The position numbers were made by a program, and so were the translations under genes. 15,036 bases of DNA from Clostridia bacterium (GTDB taxonomy: Bacteria > Bacillota > Clostridia > Oscillospirales > CAG-272), in assembly GCA_017958705.1 (NCBI GenBank), contig JAGDCE010000136.1, positions 1 to 15,036 on the forward strand, given 5' to 3'. Of the stretch, positions 1 through 9,213 are shown piece by piece. Position 1 is the first letter of the stretch. Each line of letters opens with the position of its first letter. The notes beneath the pieces were generated by a model. The model did no database searches. It was given only the letters and a program-made list of their open reading frames with translations, and had not been told where the DNA came from.

Positions 1-9
1 CGGTTTATA

Positions 10-1491
10 TTATTCGGTTATTTTAAAAAATTCGCGTGCTTTTTCTTCAAGCTTTTGATGCTCCGCCTCGCGGTCCTGAGCCAGATACTCGTACGGATAT
101 TTGGGATTGAAAACGCGCTCGATCCGCTTGCCGGACTGCCCGGTAAGCTTCGTGACTGCGCCGGCGCCTACGGCGAATATGGTGTGAACTTCTTCCATCA
201 TCAGGATATTGTATATCCCCTCAGCGCCTTTTTTGCAGAAACCGACGTTCTCAAGATTCCCGGCGGAATTTTTCTGCCGGTACATGTAATACGGGTAGTA
301 ACCGGCGTTTTTCGTCACGATCTGCGTGTAGTCTACGCATTTGACGAGTTCGCTGTTGTCCTCCGTCACGACGTTCTCACAGGAAACGGTGAGCGCTGAG
401 CTCTTTTTCATTGCGAACGTGTGCGCAGTTATATTGTCGGGAGATAACTCCGTTATCTTCTCTATCGTGTCCGAATACGTCTTGAAAGTATCGCCCGGCA
501 GACCGATGATGAGATCGGTGTTTATGTGCGGAATTCCGGATTTTACCGCAAGCTCGTACGCCTGATAAAACTGCTTCGTTGTGTGGAGCCTGCCGACGTT
601 TTTCAGCACTTCGTCGCACAGTGACTGAGGATTGACCGAGACACGCGTGACGTTGTGCTCTTTGCACAGCGCGAGTTTTTCCGCCGTTATCGTGTCGGCT
701 CTGCCCGCCTCGAACGTATACTCGTGAAGCGACGCCGTATCAAAGCATTCGTCGATACACGACAGAAGCGACCCGAGCTGTTTTTCGTCAAGCGTGGAAG
801 GCGTTCCGCCGCCGACGTAAACGGTCACGACGTTCATTCCGAGATCCTTTATCATCGCCGATAAAAGCCGCATTTCCTTTTTCATCGCTTCAAGATAATC
901 CGGTATCAGCGATAAAAACTTCTTCGTGGCGTAGCTGATGAACGAGCAGTACGCGCATCTGCTCGGGCAGAACGGGATCGATATGTAGACGGAACAGTCC
1001 TTATCCGTGTAATTTTTTATAATCTTCGCTTCAGTGCGCGCGATATCAGTGGCGAGTATCGCTTTTTTCGGATACATCAGATAATCCGCGCGCAGTGACT
1101 TTACGGTCTGGTCCTTCGTCATACCGGCGTTTATGCGGTCGAACGCGAGTTTTGTCGGCCGAACGCCCGTGAGAAGTCCCCACGGCGGATTGTAACCGCA
1201 GAATTCCGTGGCGGCAAAAAAGAACGCTTTGCTTGCGGCAATGCTTCTCGTGTTCTGTGCCGGCTCGTCCGGGCGGTAGTTTTCGGAATGATATTTCAGG
1301 ACCGATCTGCTGCCGAGCGCGAGGGACGCCTCCGCGTACGCCGTCGTCTCGTCGGACGTCACTTTGACTATCGCGACCGGCGTGTCGGGGCCGAGCTTTT
1401 CAGTGTTTGAAAATTTTGCTCTCGGAAAGAAAAGCATGCAAAGCGTCTGCAGATAATACTGGTTTATATCGCCTTCGGTGATAAGCTTCAT
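10..1491 (-). CDS. hemZ: HemZ-like radical SAM coproporphyrinogen dehydrogenase family protein
   Basis: A radical SAM protein of 493 residues, close to the roughly 500 usual for HemZ. The iron-sulfur/SAM motif CxxxCxxC is C175, C179 and C182 within SIPFCPSRCAYCSF, followed by the SAM-binding GGGTP at 227-231. The N-terminal block WGLLTGVRPTKL (104-115) is typical of the HemZ branch rather than of HemN or HemW. In Bacillus, HemZ is linked to oxygen-independent oxidation of coproporphyrinogen III to protoporphyrinogen. Many Clostridia carry the gene without a full haem pathway, so the substrate is uncertain here, and no other haem gene is visible. It is the last gene of the minus-strand operon in the window, starting 4 nt after dtd stops. 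A poor ribosome site suggests coupling to dtd. The family call is firm; the reaction is inferred. Confidence 0.9.
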   Translation of the reverse strand: MKLITEGDINQYYLQTLCMLFFPRAKFSNTEKLGPDTPVAIVKVTSDETTAYAEASLALGSRSVLKYHSENYRPDEPAQNTRSIAASKAFFFAATEFCGYNPPWGLLTGVRPTKLAFDRINAGMTKDQTVKSLRADYLMYPKKAILATDIARTEAKIIKNYTDKDCSVYISIPFCPSRCAYCSFISYATKKFLSLIPDYLEAMKKEMRLLSAMIKDLGMNVVTVYVGGGTPSTLDEKQLGSLLSCIDECFDTASLHEYTFEAGRADTITAEKLALCKEHNVTRVSVNPQSLCDEVLKNVGRLHTTKQFYQAYELAVKSGIPHINTDLIIGLPGDTFKTYSDTIEKITELSPDNITAHTFAMKKSSALTVSCENVVTEDNSELVKCVDYTQIVTKNAGYYPYYMYRQKNSAGNLENVGFCKKGAEGIYNILMMEEVHTIFAVGAGAVTKLTGQSGKRIERVFNPKYPYEYLAQDREAEHQKLEEKAREFFKITE

Positions 1492-1495
1492 GTTA

Positions 1496-1957
1496 TCAGA
1501 CTTTCTTTTTTTGTAGCTCGTCCGTGTCGAGCGTGATTGTGAAAGGACCGTCGTTTATAAGTTCTACGGTCATGTGAGCGCCGAAAACCCCGGTCTGCAC
1601 GTGCGGTACCGTCTGGCTGATCAGATCGATGAAGTACCCGAAAAGACGGTTCGCTTCGTCGGGCTTCGCAGCGGACAGAAAATCCGGGCGGTTCCCGTGG
1701 ACGCAGTTAGCCGCGAGCGTGAACTGTGAGATAACGAGCAGCTCGCCGCCGACGTCGGACAGAGATCTGTTTATCTTGCCCGCTTCGTCCTCGAAAATCC
1801 GCATATTTGCAATTTTGCGGCACATCAGCGCGGCTTCGTTTTCCGTGTCGTTTTCCATAACGCACAAAAGCACGAGGAAGCCTTTTCCGCAGCTGCCCTT
1901 AACAATGTCGTCGACCGTTACGGAGGCGCGTTCTACTCTTTGTATGACAGCTCTCAT
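1496..1957 (-). CDS. dtd: D-aminoacyl-tRNA deacylase
   Basis: Dtd hydrolyses D-amino acids (and glycine mischarged on tRNA-Ala) from tRNA in the cytoplasm, guarding translation. The 153-residue length is normal for the family. The N-terminal MRAVIQRVERASVTV is the standard Dtd opening. The active-site segment SQFTLAA (77-83) holds the key threonine T80, and the cross-subunit Gly-Pro motif is present as NDGPFT (135-140, usually NDGPVT). The start codon lies 1 nt after the rel stop, and an AAGGAA ribosome site sits within the last rel codons, so the two are probably translationally coupled. The rel-dtd order is common in Firmicutes. The C-terminal tail is a short lysine run encoded by seven adenines. 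Confidence 0.96.
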   Translation of the reverse strand: MRAVIQRVERASVTVDDIVKGSCGKGFLVLLCVMENDTENEAALMCRKIANMRIFEDEAGKINRSLSDVGGELLVISQFTLAANCVHGNRPDFLSAAKPDEANRLFGYFIDLISQTVPHVQTGVFGAHMTVELINDGPFTITLDTDELQKKKV

Positions 1958-1958
1958 A

Positions 1959-4205
1959 TCAGTTCCTTATGACCTCCTCAACGTCGCGTACGGAGCGCAG
2001 GCGCGATACGATCGTATCGAGATGCGCGGTATTGCTGCAGGCGACGGTGATATAAACGATCGTCTCGTTGCTCTGCTTCTGCTGCATCGACATTCCGAGC
2101 AGATTCACGTGCATATCGGCAAGTGTTGACGCTATGTCCGCGATGACGGTCATCGATGAGCGGCAGATCACCTGCAGCTGCGCCTCGAATCCAGTACTCG
2201 GATATACGGTGTAGCTGTCCCATTCGGCGCTGACGAGCCTCGAGCGGCTTTCATCGTCCTTTTCCATCGCAAGGACGTTTTTGCAGTCGCAGCGGTGTAT
2301 GGATACGCCGAAGCCTTTCGTGACGAAGCCGACGATCTTGTCGCCCGGTATCGGGTTGCAGCATTTCGAGAACTTGACGACGACGCCGTCGATTCCGTCG
2401 ATGATGACGCCGTTTTCACTCTTCTTGTGCTTCGCCTTGTTCTGTTCCGTTATTTCTTCAACCGTCTGCGGCCTCGGCTGCTGAACCTCGGGACGCACGA
2501 CGCGCTCGAATTCCTCGCGCAGCTTGCCGGAAAGCTTCGATACCGTTATGCCGCCGTAGCCTATCGCGTTGTAAGCGTCCTCGGCGTCCGATATGCCGAC
2601 GCGCGCGGCGACGTTTCCGACGACCTCGTTCCGTTGTGCTTCAGTATACGGCACGCCGTATTTTTTGAATTCCCGGTCGATCTCGGCTTTGCCGACGGCG
2701 ATGTTCTCCGTCCTCTGCTCTTTCTTGAACCACTGGCGGATCTTGTTCCGCGCCAGAGTGGTCTTTACTATCTTCAGCCAGTCGCGGCTCGGACCTTTTG
2801 AAGACGAGGTCGTCAGTATCTCAACGATCTCGCCGCTGACGAGGACGTGATCTATCGGAACTATCATGCCGTTGACCTTCGCTCCGATCATCTTGTTGCC
2901 TATCTCGGAGTGGATCGCGTACGCAAAATCGATGACGGTCGAGCCCTGCGGAAGTGATCTGACCTCGCCTTTCGGCGTGAACGTGAAGACTTCGTCCTGG
3001 AAAATATCGATTTTAAGCGCGTCAATAAACTCGTCCGGATCGCGCGTATCCTTTTCCGCTTCTACTATCTCCTGTATCCAGCGCAGGCGCTGATCCATGT
3101 TGACGTCGGCGGTCGCGCCGGTCTTATATTTCCAGTTCGCGGCAAGACCGTATTCCGCCACGTGATGCATTTCGTAAGTTCTGATCTGCACCTCGAACGG
3201 TATGCCGTCGCGTCCGATGACCGTCGTATGCAAGGATCTGTAGTTGTTAGGTTTCGGCGTGGAGATATAATCCTTGAATCTGCCGGGCATCGACTTGAAC
3301 ATCTCATGTATGAAACCGAGCGCGGTATAGCACTCGAGCTCAGTTTCCACGATAACGCGTATCGCGTAGAAATCGTATATCTCGTCGAAGCTCTTGTTGC
3401 TGCGGTACATTTTCTTGTAGATGCTGTAAACGGATTTTACCCTGCCCTCGAGCGTGAATTTCATGCCGTTTTCTTCGAGCTTCTGCCGTATCTGTTCTTT
3501 TGCGCGATCGAGAAAATCCTTGTTCTGACCGTAACGCTTCTTGATCTCCTTTTCGACTTCCTCGTAGCCGATAGCGTCGAGATACTGAAGCGACAGCTTT
3601 TCCAGCTCCTGCTTCAGCTTCTGCATACCGAGGCGGTGAGCGAGAGGGGCGTAAACGTACATCGTCTCAAGCGCTATAGTGCGTCTCTTCTCTTCCGGTT
3701 TGGCGCTGAGCGTACGCATGTTGTGGAGTCTGTCGCAGAGCTTGATGAACGTGACGCGTACGTCCTTTGACATGGCAAGGAACATTTTGCGGAGGTTCTC
3801 GAGGTGAGCTTCCTCCTTGTCCTCGAACTGGAACGCCGAGAGCTTTGTGAGTCCGTCAACGAGTTCTGATACGTCCTGACCGAATTTCTTTTTGAGCGTA
3901 GTCAGATCCGTCTTGTCGGCGCAGTCCTCAACGGTGTCGTGAAGAAGCGCGGCGCAGACCGAGTCCGTGTCGAGCTCCAGTTCCGCAACGATCTCGGCGA
4001 CCGCGATCGGATGCGATATGTATTTTTCTCCGCTGAGACGGAACTGACCTTCGTGAAGCTCAGCGGCGTATTCATATGCCGATCTTATCTTTGACAGATC
4101 ATACCTTTTGCCGGTGTTGATAAGCGTCTGAAACAGTTTTTTTGCTTCATCCGGTATCTCGTCAAGCAATGCGGCGTTTGTTTTTGCGGTTTCGTTATCG
4201 TTCAT
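1959..4205 (-). CDS. rel: Bifunctional (p)ppGpp synthetase/hydrolase Rel
   Basis: A long RelA/SpoT homologue of 748 residues that makes and degrades the stringent-response alarmone (p)ppGpp. The N-terminal HD hydrolase shows H65, the HDTVED box (89-94) and CDRLHNMRT (157-165), all intact, so hydrolysis should be active. The synthetase domain (about 240-370) carries RFKDYI (309-314) and YRSLHT (322-327). The RxKD form is the one found in bifunctional enzymes rather than synthetase-only RelA. Next come a TGS domain (about 404-465, DEVFTFTPKGEV), a zinc-finger-like conserved-cysteine region (C615, C616, C639, C641) and a C-terminal ACT/RRM domain (about 673-748) that senses ribosome and tRNA state. 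An AAGGGA ribosome site precedes the start. recJ ends 17 nt upstream; the apt gene often found between them is missing. Confidence 0.97.
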   Translation of the reverse strand: MNDNETAKTNAALLDEIPDEAKKLFQTLINTGKRYDLSKIRSAYEYAAELHEGQFRLSGEKYISHPIAVAEIVAELELDTDSVCAALLHDTVEDCADKTDLTTLKKKFGQDVSELVDGLTKLSAFQFEDKEEAHLENLRKMFLAMSKDVRVTFIKLCDRLHNMRTLSAKPEEKRRTIALETMYVYAPLAHRLGMQKLKQELEKLSLQYLDAIGYEEVEKEIKKRYGQNKDFLDRAKEQIRQKLEENGMKFTLEGRVKSVYSIYKKMYRSNKSFDEIYDFYAIRVIVETELECYTALGFIHEMFKSMPGRFKDYISTPKPNNYRSLHTTVIGRDGIPFEVQIRTYEMHHVAEYGLAANWKYKTGATADVNMDQRLRWIQEIVEAEKDTRDPDEFIDALKIDIFQDEVFTFTPKGEVRSLPQGSTVIDFAYAIHSEIGNKMIGAKVNGMIVPIDHVLVSGEIVEILTTSSSKGPSRDWLKIVKTTLARNKIRQWFKKEQRTENIAVGKAEIDREFKKYGVPYTEAQRNEVVGNVAARVGISDAEDAYNAIGYGGITVSKLSGKLREEFERVVRPEVQQPRPQTVEEITEQNKAKHKKSENGVIIDGIDGVVVKFSKCCNPIPGDKIVGFVTKGFGVSIHRCDCKNVLAMEKDDESRSRLVSAEWDSYTVYPSTGFEAQLQVICRSSMTVIADIASTLADMHVNLLGMSMQQKQSNETIVYITVACSNTAHLDTIVSRLRSVRDVEEVIRN

Positions 4206-4222
4206 CTTTTTCCCTTTACGGT

Positions 4223-6358
4223 TCAGTCAACACCGTTGAGTCTTTGATATATGTGAGACGAGGCGAGAGGTCTCTTTTCACTTGAAGGCAGAAGCTTCAC
4301 AGAGAACGTCACACCGTCCGCGGTGGCGGTCTGGATAAGCCCGAGCTCCGTGAATATGTCGAGTATGAATCTGAACTTGACGTATTCGACGTTTTTGAGT
4401 TCGGTCTTCACGGCTTTGTTTGCGTTAATATCGGCGCAGGCGTTGTTCTGCGTGTGCTTTTTTATAAGCTTGAACACCGCCGCGCAGTCGTCGCGATTCG
4501 GAATATGTTCGTTTTGCGGAAGGATGATGTCGTCGCATATGTACTCGTAAACGTTCATATCCGCTTCGAACTGCGCAAAATAATCCTCGGTATACCGCAT
4601 GTCGCGGATCAGGACTTGAGCAGAAACGGTGCCGCGGTATTCGTTTTCGGAAAGATTTAGCAGTATGTCGACCCTGTCGCCGGGAATGTACGGCAGCTCA
4701 GACGTCGGCATCCCGAAGTACATCGCCTGGATCGGTTTGCCGTCCGCGGTAAAGCAGATACGGGTGTGCTTCCCTTCTTTGAGAGGGATTATATCGGTGA
4801 CCTTAACGTCTCTCATAAGGAACAGCGGCACGGGGTTGCCCTCACCGTACGGCTCGAGTTTTGAAAGTTCGTTCGCCAGCTGCACGGAAACGTCGTCCGC
4901 CGTCAGCTCGTGATCGTATTCGACGTTTGATACGAGCATATCGTCCGTTATGTGCTCGTTTGCGTAGGCCGTCATCATCTCACGGAAAGCGTCAAGATCA
5001 CTGCGGCACAGTGAAAGTCCCGCGGCATACTTATGCCCGCCGTATTTAACGAGCTTCTCCGAGCAGGCGGTTATCGCCGCCAAAAGATCGAAACCGTCGA
5101 TACTGCGTCCTGAACCTTTTCCGTCTCCTTCACTGCCGTCGAATGAAATCAGGATACACGGCAGGTGGTATTTGTCTGTGATCCTTGACGCGACGATGCC
5201 TATCACACCGTGGTGCCACGTGTCGCTGTCTAAGATTATTATACGGTTTTTGCTGACGTCGATTTTTTTAGCGATCTGTTCTTCCGCTTCCTGCAGGATC
5301 TTTATCTCTACGCTCTGCCGTTCCTTGTTCATATCGCAGAGCCACGCGGCAAGCTCCGCGGCCTGATCGTCGGAGTCCGTCAGAAACATCTCAACGGCGC
5401 GCGATGCGGAACCGAGCCTGCCCGCGGCGTTGATACGCGGCGCGAGTATGAATCCGACCGAAGTCGACGTGATCTTCTTCGCCTCGCCGTCACCTGTTAT
5501 GATCTCGGACGCGCGAAGCAGCGCGAGAAGACCTTTGTTCTTCGTCTTCTTCATCTTGTTGAGGCCGTACGCGATTATGAGCCTGTTTTCGCCCATGACG
5601 GGCATGACGTCGGCGATCGTGCCGAGCGCGACGATGTCCCCGTATTGCTTGTAGCAGTCGCGTATGACCTCGAAGATCAGTTCTCTGTCCTCGGGATCGT
5701 AACCGGTCCTGCCGGTCGTGATATAGCAGTTATAAGCGCATATGAGCTTGAACGCCACGCCGACGCCGGCGAGGTCCGTGAACGGATATCTGTTATCGGG
5801 GCGCTTCGGGTCTATCACGGCAACGGCGTCGGGAAGCTTTTCGCGGCATTCGTGGTGGTCGGTGACGATCACGTCCATGCCGAGCTCGTTCGCGAGCTTT
5901 ACTTCCTCGTTCGCGGTTATGCCGGTGTCGACAGTGACGATCAGCGAAACGTGCTCGGATACGAAGCCCTTGACCGCGTCGGAGTTTACGCCGTAGCCCT
6001 CCGTAAGCCTCTCCGGAATATGATATCCGACGTTGAGACCGAGTCCGCGGAAAAACTGGACGAGTACGCTCGTGCCGGTTATGCCGTCGACGTCGTAATC
6101 GCCGTATACCATTACCTTGTCGTGTCTGTGCACGGCTTTGACGATCCGCATGACCGCTTTGTCCATGTCGGTAAGCAGGAACGGATCGTGCATCGTGGCG
6201 TTTTCTTTATTTATGAAGCTGAGCGCGCTTTTTTTGTCATAACAACCGCGCTGTGAAAGTAAAGCGGCGGTGATCGGCGAAAGCGAAAGCGCCTCGGCGA
6301 TTTGTGACGAGGATTCGGAATCAAAATCCTTTTGGGTCCATTTCTTTCTTGTTATCAT
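4223..6358 (-). CDS. recJ: Single-stranded-DNA-specific 5'-3' exonuclease RecJ
   Basis: RecJ degrades single-stranded DNA 5' to 3' in recombination, mismatch and base-excision repair. The DHH phosphoesterase core has its metal-binding motifs intact: GDYDVDG (86-92), VDTG (143-146), TDHH (166-169), and RINAAGR (308-314). The DHHA1 domain follows with SGRS (416-419) and GGHKYAAG (440-447), then the OB-fold region with LEPYGEGNPVP (501-511). Residues from about 600 to 711 form an extra C-terminal domain, as in many Firmicutes RecJ proteins. It includes a segment around 655-690 that could be a winged helix; that reading is inference. Length is 711 residues. It lies 17 nt after the FAD-protein gene and 17 nt before rel. 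The recJ-rel neighbourhood is conserved in Firmicutes. The ribosome site is weak. Confidence 0.96.
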   Translation of the reverse strand: MITRKKWTQKDFDSESSSQIAEALSLSPITAALLSQRGCYDKKSALSFINKENATMHDPFLLTDMDKAVMRIVKAVHRHDKVMVYGDYDVDGITGTSVLVQFFRGLGLNVGYHIPERLTEGYGVNSDAVKGFVSEHVSLIVTVDTGITANEEVKLANELGMDVIVTDHHECREKLPDAVAVIDPKRPDNRYPFTDLAGVGVAFKLICAYNCYITTGRTGYDPEDRELIFEVIRDCYKQYGDIVALGTIADVMPVMGENRLIIAYGLNKMKKTKNKGLLALLRASEIITGDGEAKKITSTSVGFILAPRINAAGRLGSASRAVEMFLTDSDDQAAELAAWLCDMNKERQSVEIKILQEAEEQIAKKIDVSKNRIIILDSDTWHHGVIGIVASRITDKYHLPCILISFDGSEGDGKGSGRSIDGFDLLAAITACSEKLVKYGGHKYAAGLSLCRSDLDAFREMMTAYANEHITDDMLVSNVEYDHELTADDVSVQLANELSKLEPYGEGNPVPLFLMRDVKVTDIIPLKEGKHTRICFTADGKPIQAMYFGMPTSELPYIPGDRVDILLNLSENEYRGTVSAQVLIRDMRYTEDYFAQFEADMNVYEYICDDIILPQNEHIPNRDDCAAVFKLIKKHTQNNACADINANKAVKTELKNVEYVKFRFILDIFTELGLIQTATADGVTFSVKLLPSSEKRPLASSHIYQRLNGVD

Positions 6359-6375
6359 TACAGATCAGCTTTCTG

Positions 6376-7953
6376 TCAGTTATTCGGTTTGAACCTGCTT
6401 ATGATCTTCAGCGCGGTGTTGATACCGTCAGCTGCGGCGCTGGTGATGCCGCCGGCGTATCCGGCGCCTTCCCCGCACGGGTAAAGCGACGGCACGGAGA
6501 GCGAGACGTGTTCAGCGTCGCGCAGGATCCTCACCGGCGCGGAGGTACGCGTCTCAGGCGCCGTCAGAACGGCACCGTCAGAGGCAAAGCCGCGTATCTT
6601 TCTGTCAAAATATCTTATTCCCGTATCGAGCGCGGATGAAACGAACTTTGGCAGTACAGCACGCAGATCCGTCATCACAACGCCCGGTTTGTAAGTAGGC
6701 GCGATTTCGCCGATCGCGTTCGGCTTTCCGTTAAGGAAGCTGCCGACGGTCTGCGCCGGCGCGATGAATCCGCCGGATACAGAAAAAGCGGCGCGTTCGA
6801 TCGACCTTTGAAAATCGATGCCGGACAATACTCCGCCCTGTATATCTTCGGGCAGAATTGAAACGGCAACAGCGCTGTTGGCGTTAATGCCTTCCCGTGC
6901 GTGAAGGCTCATGCCGTTCGTGACGACGCCGTCAGGCTCAGTCGAGGCGCATATAACGGATCCGCCGGGACACATGCAAAAACTGTAAACGCCGCGGCCG
7001 CCTTCTCTGTCCGAGAGATTGTATTCCGCGTGAGGCAGATATCCCGCGTATTTTTCGGCGCCCTCGCCGAACATCGCGCGGTCTATGTCGCGCTGAAGAT
7101 GCTCTATCCTGCATCCGACGGAAAACGGCTTTTTCTCCATCGCCACGCCGCGCCCGTACAGCATACCGTACGTATCGCGTGCGCTGTGACCGGTCGCAAG
7201 GACGGCGGCGGAATAATATTCTTCCCCTCCCTGCGTGCAAAGCACAACGCCGCGGCCGCTTTCTTTTACGTCGGTGATCTTCATGTTGTACCGGATCTCT
7301 GCGCCGAGCGACACGAGGTGATTCTCGGCGTTTCGTATCACGTTCCTTAACAGATCGGTGCCGATATGAGGCCGCGCGTTTATAAGGATATCCTCCGGCG
7401 CGCCGAAACGGACGAGCTGACGCAGGACGTAAGAACACGCGGGGTCGTTTATCCGGGTTATAAGCTTACCGTCGGAGAATGTGCCGGCGCCGCCCGCACC
7501 GAACTGAACATTCGATTCCGGGTCGAGAATCCCTTCATTTGTCAGCTTTTCAACGTCCGCGGCGCGTTCGTCCGTGTTTTTTCCGCGCTCATAGACCGTG
7601 ACGCCGAAGCCGTTCCCGGCAAGCGTCAGCGCCGCGAATATCCCGGCAGGCCCGAACCCGATCACGGCTATATTTCCGTCGACAGGCTCGTCGCCGAACG
7701 AGACGGTAAGCTCTTTTTCGGCGTACGGCTCAAATCCCGCTTTGATAAGACGGTCCGCGCCGCCTTCGCAGTCGGCTATGACCGAATAAACGAGTTTGAT
7801 ATCGTTTTTCTTGCGGCTGTCTACGGAGACGCGGCAGATCGAGGCTCCGGTCAAGCGAGCACCGCACGACCGGATCATGTCGGAAGCCTTATCAACGGCG
7901 TACTGCCGCGGGACGTCCGGCGGCAGTGCGATCTGTCTTATTATGAATCTCAT
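6376..7953 (-). CDS. FAD-dependent dehydrogenase-like protein (COG2509 type)
   Basis: A flavoprotein of 525 residues with no established reaction. Residues 1-90 form a separate N-terminal region rich in charged residues. A Rossmann FAD-binding motif VIGFGPAG (97-104) follows, with the ribose-binding acidic end in YERG (121-124). The family-specific glycine-rich stretch FGAGGAGTFSDGKL lies at 151-164. Further flavin contacts are ATGHSARD (253-260) and, near the C-terminus, CGEGAGYAGGITSAAADG (493-510). These match the NAD(FAD)-utilising dehydrogenase group that is often a neighbour of cdaA, cdaR and glmM in Clostridia. The start codon directly abuts the cdaR stop with no gap. No membrane segment is seen, so it is probably cytosolic. 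Family membership is fairly sure; the substrate is unknown. Confidence 0.88.
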   Translation of the reverse strand: MRFIIRQIALPPDVPRQYAVDKASDMIRSCGARLTGASICRVSVDSRKKNDIKLVYSVIADCEGGADRLIKAGFEPYAEKELTVSFGDEPVDGNIAVIGFGPAGIFAALTLAGNGFGVTVYERGKNTDERAADVEKLTNEGILDPESNVQFGAGGAGTFSDGKLITRINDPACSYVLRQLVRFGAPEDILINARPHIGTDLLRNVIRNAENHLVSLGAEIRYNMKITDVKESGRGVVLCTQGGEEYYSAAVLATGHSARDTYGMLYGRGVAMEKKPFSVGCRIEHLQRDIDRAMFGEGAEKYAGYLPHAEYNLSDREGGRGVYSFCMCPGGSVICASTEPDGVVTNGMSLHAREGINANSAVAVSILPEDIQGGVLSGIDFQRSIERAAFSVSGGFIAPAQTVGSFLNGKPNAIGEIAPTYKPGVVMTDLRAVLPKFVSSALDTGIRYFDRKIRGFASDGAVLTAPETRTSAPVRILRDAEHVSLSVPSLYPCGEGAGYAGGITSAAADGINTALKIISRFKPNN

Positions 7954-9213
7954 TCAGCTTATGACGAGGTGTACCGAATACGAGCCGAGCGGATAGATCA
8001 CGCTCGTGGACGACGAGTTGAGTATTTCGATCTTTGCCGGGATCGTGAAATTGCCGGTAAGGCCGTGATATCCGCTCATGTCGAGGACGACGGTAATATC
8101 GGACGCGTCGAAATACGAGAAATATTCGCCGACCGTGCCGCGAAGCGTGACGTTTACACTGTCGTTCATGAATTCGTAGCTGCGTCCGTCCTCGGCGTTG
8201 TCAAGTCTTATATTGCTCACTGAGAACGTGCGGACGGCGGTGTTGAGATGCTTGATCGAGACGCGGACGTTTTTTACGTCATCCGTCACGGATACTCCGT
8301 CGGGCAGCGACAGCTCGTAAACAGTGCTGCCGTCGTTCATTATACCGGTCTCGTCAATCGTGGCGACGTTTATCGAATCGATATCGTCGATAATCTCGGA
8401 CGAGCCTTTGATGCGGATCTCCGCCGGATCGAGCGTGACGTTCACGTTTTTATCGTTGTAATAACCGTATTTATAATCTACGGTGAGCGGAACGGTCTTG
8501 TATTTGTGCACCTCTATCCTGACGAGAACGTCGGAAACGGAGCTCGTTACGTACGGGTTGGAGTAGACCTTTCCGGAATCATCGTATAAGACTACGGTGC
8601 CGGACGCCGTCATCGAAGACGTGATATAACCGGGTTCGATCGTAACGACTGCTTCCTTGATCTTTGCAAGCTCGTCGGCGGGACCGCGGACGGTTACGAA
8701 CGACAGCTCGGGCGTTGATTTTTCAAGCACGCAGTCGAGTTCGACGGAATAGTTGCGCAGATTTATAAGGATCGGCAGCTGTTTCGACGTCGTGGTGCCG
8801 AGGTAGATCGTCACGGTGTCGGGATATTTCTCCGAAAGCGTCATCCCGCTCGGCAGCGTCACGTTGACCGTGAGAGTATGAAGCCCCGCGTCGACGCAGG
8901 CCGACGCGTCGACGTACGCCGTTATCTCGGAGGCGGTGAGCGCGAGCACCTCGGTGCGTTTGCCGGTGACCTTTATGTCGATCGTGTGATCGAGGCCGGA
9001 TATCACGGAAAGACCGGTCGGTACGTTTTCGACCGCGACCGCGACGCCGGTGATCGTCCTTTCGTATACGGGACTGTTGGCGCTGACGGCGTAAAGCCAG
9101 ATGATGAACGCGAAAAGCACGGATATGATCTTTGCCGCAAGATCGAGCCCCTTGTTTTTCTTTACGGTGTATTCACCGCTCGAGGCGACGTAGGTATCGT
9201 CACGTTTGCTCAT
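7954..9213 (-). CDS. cdaR: YbbR-domain protein CdaR, regulator of diadenylate cyclase
   Basis: A 419-residue protein with one N-terminal membrane segment (about 24-46, hydrophobic, ending in WLYAVSA) after a charged cytoplasmic start. The rest is an extracytoplasmic region made of about four beta-rich YbbR repeats (roughly 50-130, 140-220, 225-310 and 320-415). Repeat hallmarks include the ERTITGVAVAVENVP and PSGMTLSEKYPDTV segments. CdaR binds and modulates the membrane cyclase CdaA and so tunes c-di-AMP level, which controls potassium and osmotic balance and the cell wall. Its ATG overlaps the cdaA stop (ATGA), with a strong GGAGGTG ribosome site at 9221-9227, so the pair should be made in a fixed ratio. 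The FAD-protein gene follows directly. Family call by architecture and partner gene. Confidence 0.93.
   Translation of the reverse strand: MSKRDDTYVASSGEYTVKKNKGLDLAAKIISVLFAFIIWLYAVSANSPVYERTITGVAVAVENVPTGLSVISGLDHTIDIKVTGKRTEVLALTASEITAYVDASACVDAGLHTLTVNVTLPSGMTLSEKYPDTVTIYLGTTTSKQLPILINLRNYSVELDCVLEKSTPELSFVTVRGPADELAKIKEAVVTIEPGYITSSMTASGTVVLYDDSGKVYSNPYVTSSVSDVLVRIEVHKYKTVPLTVDYKYGYYNDKNVNVTLDPAEIRIKGSSEIIDDIDSINVATIDETGIMNDGSTVYELSLPDGVSVTDDVKNVRVSIKHLNTAVRTFSVSNIRLDNAEDGRSYEFMNDSVNVTLRGTVGEYFSYFDASDITVVLDMSGYHGLTGNFTIPAKIEILNSSSTSVIYPLGSYSVHLVIS

Noticed and set aside
1491..1512. A seven-adenine run near the dtd end that, with one base lost, would open a Dtd-HemZ fusion
   Set aside because: Seven adenines is short for programmed slippage, both genes are complete by themselves, and no downstream stimulatory structure was seen.
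7366..8223. Open frame of 285 codons on the plus strand across the FAD-protein and cdaR genes
   Set aside because: It crosses the junction of two clear minus-strand genes, has no ribosome site and no domain, and its composition is typical of an antisense shadow.
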